Source: Actinomycetota bacterium (GTDB lineage: Bacteria > Actinomycetota > Acidimicrobiia > Acidimicrobiales > CADCSY01). From it: a stretch of DNA of 6,287 nucleotides. Below, in pieces: positions 1 to 6,145 of this stretch. The stretch is from NCBI GenBank assembly GCA_019348335.1, contig JAHWJR010000070.1, forward strand, positions 1 to 6,287, given 5' to 3'. Every line of letters starts with the position of its first letter. Position 1 is the first letter of the stretch. The notes beneath the pieces are model-generated. The model saw only the letters and a list, made by a program, of their open reading frames with translations. It made no database searches and had not been told where the DNA came from. The position numbers were made by a program, and so were the translations under genes.

Positions 1-6
1 TTCGGG

Positions 7-79
7 TGGGCCGTAGAGGATTCGAACCTCTGACCCCTTGCGCGTCATGCAAGTGCTCTGCCAACTGAGCTAACGGCCC
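7..79 (-). tRNA. tRNA-Val (anticodon GAC)
   Basis: Read on the minus strand, this 73-nt stretch folds into a full cloverleaf. The 7-bp acceptor stem GGGCCGT/ACGGCCC is perfect, the D-stem is GCTC/GAGC with an AGTTGGCA loop, the anticodon stem is CTTGC/GCAAG, and the T-arm is AGAGG-TTCGAAT-CCTCT. The seven-base anticodon loop is ATGACGC, with T33 followed by G34-A35-C36, so it reads the valine codon GUC (and GUU by wobble). The discriminator base is A at position 7. The next bases on that strand are CCC, so the CCA tail is not encoded and must be added by tRNA nucleotidyltransferase. All invariant positions checked (T8, A14, GG of the D-loop, TTCGA of the T-loop) are present, so it should be functional. 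Confidence 0.97.
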
Positions 80-88
80 GCGGCGGTC

Positions 89-94
89 ACGCTA
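89..94 (-). promoter_or_regulatory. candidate -10 box for tRNA-Val
   Basis: The minus strand reads TAGCGT here, a match to the actinobacterial TANNNT -10 pattern. A start site about 7 nt downstream would fall just 5' of the mature tRNA end at 79. No good -35 hexamer (TTGAC-like) is seen at 16-18 nt upstream, so this is a weak prediction from position and one short motif. Confidence 0.25.
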
Positions 95-175
95 GCACCG
101 GGACAACGGACCTCCGCCTGCCGCACACGGGCGCCGGCACCCGGCGGGCCCGGCCGTACCGAGGCTCCAGGGCCG

Positions 176-181
176 TACACT
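176..181 (+). promoter_or_regulatory. candidate -10 box for the plus-strand gene cluster
   Basis: TACACT fits the TANNNT -10 pattern and lies in the 80-281 gap before the first plus-strand gene, implying a leader of about 95 nt. No recognisable -35 is present at the usual spacing. The hexamer overlaps the second copy of a direct GGCCGTAC repeat (152-159 and 171-178). The rest of the gap holds only a small GC hairpin (132-137 pairing with 141-146); I see no riboswitch or small gene there. Confidence 0.2.
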
Positions 182-281
182 CCGCCGGCGTGGGCGGCGG
201 CGGAGGAACAACTCGACGGCAGCCTCTTCGCACCGGCGCAGCGCGGCGGGGAAACCTCGGGACAGCGGGGACCTGACCGCG

Positions 282-1436
282 GTGAGCCCTCCTCTCCCCC
301 GGGCGCAGTTCCCGGTCACCGAGCGCTGGGCCTACCTGAACCACGCCGGCGTGACGCCCTTGCCTGCCCCCGCCGTGGAGGCCCTGCACGGCTACGCCCA
401 GCGGGCGGCGGGCGGTGGCTCGCTGGCCGGCGCCGGCCACGCCGAGCGGGCCGAGCAGGTGCGGGCGGCGGCAGCCGGCCTCATGGGCGTCCCCGTCGAC
501 GACGTCGCCTTCGTGAAGAACACCACCGAGGGCCTCGGGTTCGTGGCCAACGGGTTGCCCTGGCGGGAGGGCGACCGGGTGGTGGTCCCCGCCCTGGAGT
601 TCCCGTCGACGGTCTATCCCTGGTTGGCGCTGCGGGACCTCGGCGTGGTCGTCGACACCGTGCCGACCCAGGGCCCGGGGCGGTGCCTGCCGGTGGAGGC
701 GTTCGCCGAGGTCATCGCCGCCGGCCCGCCGCCCAAGGTGGTGGCCACCAGCTGGGTCCAGTTCGGCCGGGGTTGGCGCACCGACCTGGCGGCTCTGGCT
801 CGGGTCTGCCACGACGCCGGTGCCCTGCTGTGCGCCGACGTCATCCAGGGTCTCGGCGTCGTCCCCGCCCAACTGGAGGCCTGGGGCGTCGACTTCGCCA
901 TGGCCGACGCCCACAAGTGGCTGCTGGGCCCAGAAGGCATCGGCGTGCTCTACGTGCGCGACCGCTGCCTCGATCTCCTGCGACCACTGGAGCCGGGATG
1001 GAACTCCGTGGTGCACCGGGAGCAGTGGGACAACCTCGACCTGGTGTGGGACCACGGCGCCCGCCGGCTGGAGGGCGGGACCCAGAACATGGCCGGCATC
1101 CACGCCCTCGGCGCCTCCATCGACCTGCTGGCCGGCGCCGGCGTGGAATCGGTGTGGGCCCACGTGAACACCCTGTGCGAGCGCGCCTGTACCGGCCTGG
1201 CCGACGTGCCCGGGGCCACGGTGCTGTCCGACCGCAGCGCCGGCGGGGGCTCGGGAATCATCACCTTCACCGTCGACGGCCACGACCCCGTCGTGGTGCA
1301 CGAACGTCTCCTGGCCGAGGGCATCGTGTGCTCGCCCCGCGGCGGAGGCATCCGCGTCTCGCCCCACGGCTACAACACCGGCGACGAGATCGACCGCCTC
1401 CTCGCCGCCGTGGCCGCAGTGACCGCCACCCCGTGA
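282..1436 (+). CDS. class V aminotransferase-fold PLP-dependent enzyme (NifS/CsdA-like superfamily, no desulfurase cysteine loop)
   Basis: This 384-aa protein has the fold-type I, class V PLP architecture and normal length for the family. Visible landmarks are LNHAG near residue 20 (substrate end of the active site), the phosphate-binding NTTEG (N80-G84), the cofactor-ring pair D186 and Q189 in ADVIQG, and the Schiff-base lysine K212 in ADAHKW. The C-terminal part ends in the typical small domain with R353 and R358. In SufS/CsdA desulfurases a longer loop bearing the catalytic Cys (RTGHHC) sits between these two arginines; here it is only GGG, so a classical cysteine desulfurase role is unlikely. 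The substrate is unknown; epimerase, lyase or aminotransferase chemistry are all possible. The start is GTG at 282, with a modest GGGGA ribosome site about 10 nt upstream. It is the first gene of a three-gene cluster, and its TGA overlaps the next gene's GTG. Family assignment is firm, reaction is not. Confidence 0.9.
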   Translation: MSPPLPRAQFPVTERWAYLNHAGVTPLPAPAVEALHGYAQRAAGGGSLAGAGHAERAEQVRAAAAGLMGVPVDDVAFVKNTTEGLGFVANGLPWREGDRVVVPALEFPSTVYPWLALRDLGVVVDTVPTQGPGRCLPVEAFAEVIAAGPPPKVVATSWVQFGRGWRTDLAALARVCHDAGALLCADVIQGLGVVPAQLEAWGVDFAMADAHKWLLGPEGIGVLYVRDRCLDLLRPLEPGWNSVVHREQWDNLDLVWDHGARRLEGGTQNMAGIHALGASIDLLAGAGVESVWAHVNTLCERACTGLADVPGATVLSDRSAGGGSGIITFTVDGHDPVVVHERLLAEGIVCSPRGGGIRVSPHGYNTGDEIDRLLAAVAAVTATP

Positions 1437-1840
1437 CCGGGCACCATCGCCGGATGCTGCAAGACTGCCGGTCCGTGGACCACGACGACTTGGCCCGGCT
1501 CCTCGGCGCCGGCCGCGTCGCCATCGGCGGCAGCCTCCTCGTCGCCCCCGGCGCCGCCGCCTCGTGGGCCGGTCCCGGCGCCACCGACCCCGGGGTCAAG
1601 ATGCTCACCCGAGCCGCCGGCATCCGCGACCTCCTCCTCGGGGTGCTCCTGCTGCGGGCCCTCGAACAGGGGACGCCGGTTCGCACCCTGCTCCAGTGTG
1701 GGGCGGTGGCCGACGGGGTCGATCTCGTGGCCACCCTGACCACCTTCCGCCACCTTCCTCGCCGGACTCGCCTGGCCGCGGTGGGTGCCGCTGCGGGCGC
1801 CGTGCTCACCGGCTGCATGCTCTCGCAGTCGCTGGACTGA
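1433..1840 (+). CDS. small integral membrane protein, DUF4267-like
   Basis: This 135-aa protein has about four hydrophobic stretches, near residues 26-46, 60-78, 86-104 and 113-131, so it is probably a small multi-pass membrane protein. Polar residues placed between them recur in small actinobacterial proteins that I recall as DUF4267-like: RAAGIRDLLLG at 60-70 and ADGVDL at 92-98. The family match is from memory of its pattern and is moderate; function is unknown. The GTG start at 1433 overlaps the upstream stop in a GTGA arrangement, which suggests translational coupling. An in-frame ATG at 1454 would give 128 aa and remove only the polar tail MTGHHRR, so the start is uncertain. No strong Shine-Dalgarno is seen before either. 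It lies 10 bp before the phosphatase gene and likely shares its transcript. Confidence 0.75.
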   Translation: MTGHHRRMLQDCRSVDHDDLARLLGAGRVAIGGSLLVAPGAAASWAGPGATDPGVKMLTRAAGIRDLLLGVLLLRALEQGTPVRTLLQCGAVADGVDLVATLTTFRHLPRRTRLAAVGAAAGAVLTGCMLSQSLD

Positions 1841-1850
1841 AGGGGGACGG

Positions 1851-2417
1851 ATGGCCGAGGAGGTGTGGATCGCCCGCCATGGCCAGACCGAGTGGAGCCT
1901 GTCCGGCCAACACACCGGCACGACCGACCTCGAGCTGACCGAGGACGGTCTCGACCAGGCGCGGGCGCTGGGCACCCGCCTCTCCGACGTCACCTTCACC
2001 TGTGTGCTGACCAGCCCGTCCAAGCGGGCGCGGCACACGGCGGAGCTGGCTGGGTTCGCAGAGGTCCTCGAGGTCGACGAGGACCTGGCCGAGATGCGCT
2101 ACGGCACCGCCGAGGGCCGTACCACCGCCGAGATGCAGGCGCAGCAGCCGGGATGGGCGTCGTGGGACGGCGGCAGTGAGGGCGCCGAGTCGCTCGAGGA
2201 GATGGCCCCGAGGGTGGACCGGGTGGTCGAGCGGCTGCACGGCATCGACGGTCGGGTGCTGGTCGTGGGCCACGGGCACGCTTCTCGGGTCCTCGCCGCC
2301 CGCTGGGTGGGCATCACCCAGCTGGCCCGCCACCTGGTGGCGCTGCCCACCGGTCACCTCGGGATCCTGGCCTTCGACCACGGCCAGCCGGCCATCCGGG
2401 CCTGGAGCATGCCCTGA
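1851..2417 (+). CDS. histidine phosphatase family protein (Rv3214/SHB17-like phosphatase)
   Basis: This 188-aa protein belongs to the histidine phosphatase (phosphoglycerate mutase-like) superfamily and is of normal length for the single-domain branch. The N-terminal RHGQTEW motif supplies the nucleophile H10 and R9. SPSKRARHTAEL (55-66) carries the second phosphate-binding arginine, E81 is the likely proton donor in AEMRYG, and H141 is the second catalytic histidine in VVGHGH. The segment HTGTTDLELT after the first motif, and PTGHLGILAFDHG near the end, resemble Mycobacterium tuberculosis Rv3214, which is a phosphatase rather than a true mutase, and yeast SHB17 (sedoheptulose-1,7-bisphosphatase). 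A cytoplasmic sugar-phosphate or broad acid phosphatase role is inferred; the substrate cannot be read from sequence. The ATG at 1851 is chosen because AGGGGGA lies just upstream (1841-1847). It is the last gene of the cluster, ending before a large palindrome. Confidence 0.9.
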   Translation: MAEEVWIARHGQTEWSLSGQHTGTTDLELTEDGLDQARALGTRLSDVTFTCVLTSPSKRARHTAELAGFAEVLEVDEDLAEMRYGTAEGRTTAEMQAQQPGWASWDGGSEGAESLEEMAPRVDRVVERLHGIDGRVLVVGHGHASRVLAARWVGITQLARHLVALPTGHLGILAFDHGQPAIRAWSMP

Positions 2418-2430
2418 CCATTCCCGTTGC

Positions 2431-2481
2431 CGTTCTTTGTCGGTTGACCCACCGCCACGGTGGCTGAGCCGACAAAGAACG
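2431..2481. terminator. large palindrome between convergent genes, probable bidirectional terminator
   Basis: Perfect 13-bp outer arms CGTTCTTTGTCGG (2431-2443) and CCGACAAAGAACG (2469-2481) enclose a second perfect inner stem CCACCG/CGGTGG (2449-2454 and 2458-2463) with a CCA loop. Both share the same centre at 2456, separated by a small 5-nt internal loop on each side. The element fills most of the 78-bp gap between the stop of the phosphatase gene (2417) and the stop of putA (2496), the classic site for a shared terminator. Neither strand has a T-run after the stem, so it would be a U-tract-free terminator, or a stabilising hairpin for both mRNA 3' ends. Confidence 0.75.
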
Positions 2482-2495
2482 AGGGGGCGGCGTCG

Positions 2496-5480
2496 TTAGC
2501 CCAGCGGTGCGAACCCCTGGCGCATGGTGTTCTCGGTGACGACTCGAGGGTCGAGGAACTGCAGCAGGTAGTCGGGCCCGCCCGCCTTGGAGCCGACGCC
2601 AGACAGGCCGTAGCCGCCGAAGGGCTGGCGGCCCACCACGGCGCCGGTGAGCGCCCGGTTGACGTAGACGTTGCCCGCCCGCAGCTCGGTGGCGGCCCGG
2701 CGGATGTGTGCCGGTGAGCGGGAGTAGATGCCGGCGGTGAGCCCGTAGTCGGTGTCGTTGGCCAGCGCCAGGGCGGCGTCGAAGTCCCGGGCCCGTAGCA
2801 CCGAGAGCACCGGCCCGAAGATCTCCTCCCGGGCGACCCGGCTGGTCGAGGGGTCGAGGCCACCCACCACCACCGGGCCGACGTAGAAGCCGTCGGCAGG
2901 CACGTCGGAGCGGGCCAGCAGGACCTCGCCCTCCTCGGCGGCGAGCGCGGCGTAGGCCTGCGTCTTGCGCTGGGCCTCGGCGTCGATGACCGGTCCCAGC
3001 TCGGTGCCCATCTCCGCCGGCCGACCCACGGCCAACTCGCCGACCGCTCCCAGCAACCGCTCCAGGAAGGCGTCGTGCACGGCGTCGACCAGCACCAGCC
3101 GGGAGCACGCCGAGCACTTCTGGCCGCTGTAGCCGAAGGCGGACGCCACCACGGCCGGCACCGCCTGGTCGAGGTCGGCGTCGGCGTCGACGACGAGGGC
3201 GTTCTTGCCGCCCATCTCGGCCACCACCCGCTTCACCGAGCGCTGGCCGGCGCAGTGCTCCGACGCCGCCCGGTTGATCTCGAGACCGACCTCCCGTGAC
3301 CCGGTGAAGGCAATCAGCGCCACGTCGGGGTGGCGGACCAGACGGGCGCCGACCTCCTCGCCCCGGCCGGGGAGGAAGTTGAGCACCCCGGGCGGAAGAC
3401 CCGCCGCCTCCAGGGCCTCGACCAGCCGGAAGGCCACCGCCGGCGTCTGCTCCGCCGGCTTGAGCACCACCGTGTTGCCGGTCACCAGGGCGGCCACGGT
3501 CATCCCACAGGGGATGGCCAGGGGGAAGTTCCACGGGGCGATGACCACGGCCACCCCCTTGCCCTGGTAGTGCAGGCGGTTGGACTCCCCCGGCGGGGAC
3601 GCCACCGCACCGCCGCGGTCGAGCCGCAGCATCTCCCGCCCGTAGTACTCGCAGAAGTCGATGGCCTCGCACACGTCGGCGTCGGCCTCGGCCCAGGGCT
3701 TCCCCGCCTCCACCACCTCCAGCGCCCCCAGCTGCGGCCGGCGTGCCCGCATCCACTCCGCCGCCCGGAACAGCACCGCCGCCCGTTCGACGGCGGGCGT
3801 CCGGCGCCAGCGATCGAGGGCCCGACCGGCCGCCTCCACGGCGGCGTCCGCCTCGTCGGCACCGCAGGCCGCCGACGTGGCCACCACGACCGAGTGGCGG
3901 GCGGGGTCGAGCGACTCGATCACCTCTGGCGTTCGCACCCGGCGTCCGTCGACCACTGCCGGCACCTCGAGCACCTGGCCGGCGCCGGCCTCGGCCACCG
4001 CCCGGGCGAAGGCCGAACGCACCGGCTCCCGCCGCCACTCGGCGACCGGCTCGGGCTCGTAGGCCCCGACGGCGGCCGGGTCGGTGGGCGCCCGCCGCAC
4101 GGGCGACGGCGGACCCGGCAGGCTGTCGACCGCCGGGGGCGCCAACAGGTCATCGAGGCGCCGGCCCTCGGCGAAGCGCTGGCGAACGAAGCTCTCGTTG
4201 CTGGTGTTCTCCAGCAGCCGGCGCACCAGGTAGGCCATGCCCGGGACCAGCTCACCGATGGGGGCGTAGACCCGCAGCCGCATCCCCAGGCGGCACACCG
4301 CGGCCTGGATCGGCTCCGCCATCCCCGCCAGCATCTGCAGCTCGTAACCGCGGTCGTCGATGCCCCGGCTGCGGGCGTAGGCCACGGCGTAGGCGAGCGA
4401 GCGGAGGTTGTGCGAACCGAAGGCCGCCTTCACCGAACCGTGGTGGTCGTGGAGCAGGCGCACGCAGCGCTCGAAGTTGGCGTCGGTCGCCGCCTTGTCC
4501 TCGAACACCGGCGAGGGCCACCCCGCCGCCCCGGCGACGACCGTCTCGGTGTCCCAGTAGGCCCCCTTGACCAGCCGCACCGTGATCGGCACCGCCCGCC
4601 GCGCCGACCACGACACCAACTCGGCCAGGTCGGCAGCCGAGTCCTTGAGGTAGGCCTGGACGGCGATCCCGGCCTGGAGCTCGGCCAGCTCCGGCTCGTC
4701 CAGCAGCTCCCGGAACAGCGCCAGGGTGAGGTCCTTCACCTCGGCGTGCTCCATGTCGAGGTTGACGAAGGCGCCCCGGGTCGCGGCCAGTCGAAGGAGC
4801 GGGCGCAACCGGGCCTTGGCCTGCTCGAGGCCGGCCTCACCGGTGAGGGGAGCGAGCTTGGAGGCCAGCGCCGTGGCCTTGACCGAGACGTTCACCCGGG
4901 GCAGCGACCCGGCGTCGTCGGCCTCCAGCACCGGGCGGGCAGGCCACGAGGCGGTGGCGTCGAGCAGGGTGGTGAGGGTCTCCTTGACCCGTGCTGCGTA
5001 GCGATCGGCCTCGGCGCCCACGACCGTCTTCTCGCCGAGGAGGTCGACGGTGAACGCGGCTCCGTGCTCCCACAGCCCTCGCAGGTTGGGGACGGCCTCG
5101 GTGGCATCGGTCCCCACGATGAACTGTTCGGCCATGCGGCGGATGTTGCGCTCGGCGACGCCGGCGGAGACGTGCGCCCCGATCCCGGGCACCGCCTCGG
5201 CCACGTCGACGCCAAGGGACAGCAACTTGGGCACGCCCCGGCCGGAGAAGTACTCGTCGAGGTGGCGCAGCACGTCGTCGTCGCCGGTGGTGGCCGGGAA
5301 CACGTCGACGAAGCGGAACAGCTCGGTCTTGAAGGCGGGGTTGGCCATGGCCCGCTGGAGCAGGCGGTCCCCCCACCACGACATGCGGAACACCCGGCCC
5401 GCCTTGTCGCGGCCCAACTCGGCGAGGTGCCGGGCCAGGGCGGTGACCTCGGCGTCGAGTGGCGTCGCCACCCGGCTCAC
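2496..5480 (-). CDS. putA: bifunctional proline dehydrogenase / L-glutamate-gamma-semialdehyde dehydrogenase
   Basis: This 994-aa enzyme oxidises proline to P5C with FAD (electrons go to the quinone pool), then oxidises glutamate semialdehyde to glutamate with NAD. Residues 1-60 form the helical arm, and the PRODH barrel runs to about 440, with VRLVKGAYWD (K305), GSHN (356-359), ELQMLAGMAEPIQ (380-392) and the substrate-binding R420/R421 in RRLLENTSNES. After a Pro-rich linker (about 445-515), the aldehyde dehydrogenase domain shows APWNF (N651), LKPAEQTP (K674), the general base E755 in AEMGGKN and nucleophile C789 in GQKCSA. The C-terminus has the usual ENTMRQGFAP. There is no N-terminal ribbon-helix-helix domain and no extra C-terminal domain, so it is the minimal PutA type (similar in size to the Geobacter enzyme) and should not be an autorepressor. 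The start is GTG at 5480 with a poor ribosome site; GTG at 5471 (codon 4) is an alternative. It follows an unknown gene by 50 bp. Confidence 0.97.
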   Translation of the reverse strand: MSRVATPLDAEVTALARHLAELGRDKAGRVFRMSWWGDRLLQRAMANPAFKTELFRFVDVFPATTGDDDVLRHLDEYFSGRGVPKLLSLGVDVAEAVPGIGAHVSAGVAERNIRRMAEQFIVGTDATEAVPNLRGLWEHGAAFTVDLLGEKTVVGAEADRYAARVKETLTTLLDATASWPARPVLEADDAGSLPRVNVSVKATALASKLAPLTGEAGLEQAKARLRPLLRLAATRGAFVNLDMEHAEVKDLTLALFRELLDEPELAELQAGIAVQAYLKDSAADLAELVSWSARRAVPITVRLVKGAYWDTETVVAGAAGWPSPVFEDKAATDANFERCVRLLHDHHGSVKAAFGSHNLRSLAYAVAYARSRGIDDRGYELQMLAGMAEPIQAAVCRLGMRLRVYAPIGELVPGMAYLVRRLLENTSNESFVRQRFAEGRRLDDLLAPPAVDSLPGPPSPVRRAPTDPAAVGAYEPEPVAEWRREPVRSAFARAVAEAGAGQVLEVPAVVDGRRVRTPEVIESLDPARHSVVVATSAACGADEADAAVEAAGRALDRWRRTPAVERAAVLFRAAEWMRARRPQLGALEVVEAGKPWAEADADVCEAIDFCEYYGREMLRLDRGGAVASPPGESNRLHYQGKGVAVVIAPWNFPLAIPCGMTVAALVTGNTVVLKPAEQTPAVAFRLVEALEAAGLPPGVLNFLPGRGEEVGARLVRHPDVALIAFTGSREVGLEINRAASEHCAGQRSVKRVVAEMGGKNALVVDADADLDQAVPAVVASAFGYSGQKCSACSRLVLVDAVHDAFLERLLGAVGELAVGRPAEMGTELGPVIDAEAQRKTQAYAALAAEEGEVLLARSDVPADGFYVGPVVVGGLDPSTSRVAREEIFGPVLSVLRARDFDAALALANDTDYGLTAGIYSRSPAHIRRAATELRAGNVYVNRALTGAVVGRQPFGGYGLSGVGSKAGGPDYLLQFLDPRVVTENTMRQGFAPLG

Positions 5481-5484
5481 GGTA
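5479..5484 (-). promoter_or_regulatory. candidate -10 box for leaderless putA
   Basis: The minus strand reads TACCGT (TANNNT) here, ending 7 nt before the GTG at 5471, the fourth codon of the putA call. That spacing would place the transcript start on this GTG and produce a leaderless mRNA, common in actinobacteria. It would also explain the absence of a clear ribosome site before the GTG at 5480. No good -35 sits at 16-18 nt; TTGACG occurs at 5527-5522 but is much too far away (37 nt). This is a prediction from one short motif. Confidence 0.2.
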
Positions 5485-5530
5485 CCGGCGGCCGGCTCGG
5501 AACCGATGGCGCCGGCGGCGGCGTCAATCG

Positions 5531-6145
5531 TCAGCCGTCAGCGGTGACGGCTCCCGGATGCCCGAGCTCGGCGGCCACCCGGGCCGCCTCTCTGGGCTCG
5601 ACCTCGTGGAGCGCGACGTCACGGAGGTAGTAGGAGACCGACGGCGACTCCGTCGGCTCCCAGCTGCCCATGGCGTAGTCGAAGTACCAGCCGCCCCAGT
5701 CGTCGAGCTCGTACAGCGCGTCGACGTCGTCCGCCCCGAGCCGGGCGAGCTCGTGGAGCCGCGCCGGGTCGTCGTCGGACTGCCACTCCCCTGACGCAGG
5801 GTCGAGACGCCAGCCGCCGTCCCCGTCGAGCCGGTACAGCGCCGCCGCCCGGTCTCCGCGGAAGCGGGTGAAGGGGCCGGCGGGGCCGTTCATCCGGTAG
5901 GGCGAGTTGAGCCGACCGCCGGCGTAGCTCGCGAACCAACGAGGCGCCTCCACCGCCGGCGCCCAGCCCGCAGCCCGCAGCTGGTCCTGGTCGATCTCCC
6001 GGGCGAGGAAGGCGACCACGGCCCCGCGCACGCCGTCGTCGCCGGCCCTGCCGTCTCCGGTTCCGAGCGGACGGGCCCGACGCTGGGCCGCTCCCTTGCC
6101 GTCCCCAGACCGCCGGCGGGCACGCCCACCAGGCCTAGTGCCCAT
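5531..6145 (-). CDS. uncharacterised protein with two-copy W/Y/D-rich repeat
   Basis: I do not recognise this 204-aa protein. Residues 1-38 are a low-complexity Arg/Gly-rich basic tail, possibly disordered. A GTG at codon 39 (6031) starts the better-ordered part, beginning VRGAVVAFLAREID, and could be the true start. The ATG at 6145 has the stronger support: GGGGGAG lies about 6 nt upstream, inside the preceding gene. The middle and C-terminal parts are acidic and aromatic. They contain a duplicated module, ALYxLD followed by GGWxxDxAxGxW, at residues 102-121 and 143-162, with 12 of 20 positions identical. No signal peptide or membrane segment is seen, so it is probably cytoplasmic. It overlaps the MOSC gene by 11 bp and precedes putA by 50 bp, so co-transcription is likely. 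No function is claimed; nothing seen links it chemically to proline catabolism. Confidence 0.8.
   Translation of the reverse strand: MGTRPGGRARRRSGDGKGAAQRRARPLGTGDGRAGDDGVRGAVVAFLAREIDQDQLRAAGWAPAVEAPRWFASYAGGRLNSPYRMNGPAGPFTRFRGDRAAALYRLDGDGGWRLDPASGEWQSDDDPARLHELARLGADDVDALYELDDWGGWYFDYAMGSWEPTESPSVSYYLRDVALHEVEPREAARVAAELGHPGAVTADG
5533..5552 (-). promoter_or_regulatory. 8-bp hairpin at the stop codon before putA
   Basis: The arms AGCCGTCA (5533-5540) and TGACGGCT (5545-5552) are perfectly complementary around a 4-nt loop. The hairpin covers the last codons and the first base of the TGA of the upstream gene, just before the putA gap. There is no T-run after it, so it may be a weak attenuator, an mRNA-processing or stability element, or chance in GC-rich DNA. 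Confidence 0.35.
5660..5842 (-). repeat. internal duplication of a 20-residue module (copies 5783-5842 and 5660-5719)
   Basis: Two 60-nt coding segments, offset by 123 nt (41 codons), encode the same ALYxLD plus GGWxxDxAxGxW pattern and align without gaps. At DNA level both begin GCGCTGTAC and share CTCGACG shortly after. Fixed aromatic, glycine and aspartate positions with free positions between them suggest an old tandem duplication of a structural unit, not a recent copy. Confidence 0.7.

Noticed and set aside
8..177. An 8-bp match, GGGCCGTA, between the tRNA 3' end (8-15) and positions 170-177, considered as an attachment-site duplication.
   Set aside because: Eight GC-rich bases are expected by chance, no integrase or mobile gene lies between, and integration copies at tRNA 3' ends are normally much longer.
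87..1367. A 426-codon minus-strand frame antisense to the PLP enzyme gene.
   Set aside because: The product lacks recognisable domains and is of the biased composition typical of antisense frames in GC-rich DNA; the plus strand has clear class V motifs.
683..1432. The long open frame upstream of the small membrane protein, which could be taken as an N-terminal extension.
   Set aside because: It is Arg/Pro-rich nonsense-like sequence in another frame of the PLP enzyme gene; the real protein begins at the overlapping GTG at 1433 or the ATG at 1454.
1785..1850. An upstream in-frame start giving the phosphatase 22 extra residues.
   Set aside because: The extension lies inside the preceding gene and has no family match; the ATG at 1851 has a ribosome site just before it and places RHG at the usual position.
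2444..2472. TTGACC inside the palindrome, considered as a -35 box.
   Set aside because: No TANNNT sequence follows at 16-18 nt, and no gene starts downstream on that strand.
2314..4038. A 574-codon minus-strand frame overlapping the end of putA and the phosphatase gene.
   Set aside because: It is a frame-shifted shadow of putA with Gly/Arg/Ala-rich product, and it runs through the palindrome and antisense to a real gene.
3330..5630. A 766-codon plus-strand open frame running antisense through putA.
   Set aside because: Its product is low-complexity (His, Gly, Arg, Pro rich) with no motif, while the opposite strand encodes a full PutA with all catalytic residues. High-GC codon use removes stop codons from this antisense frame.
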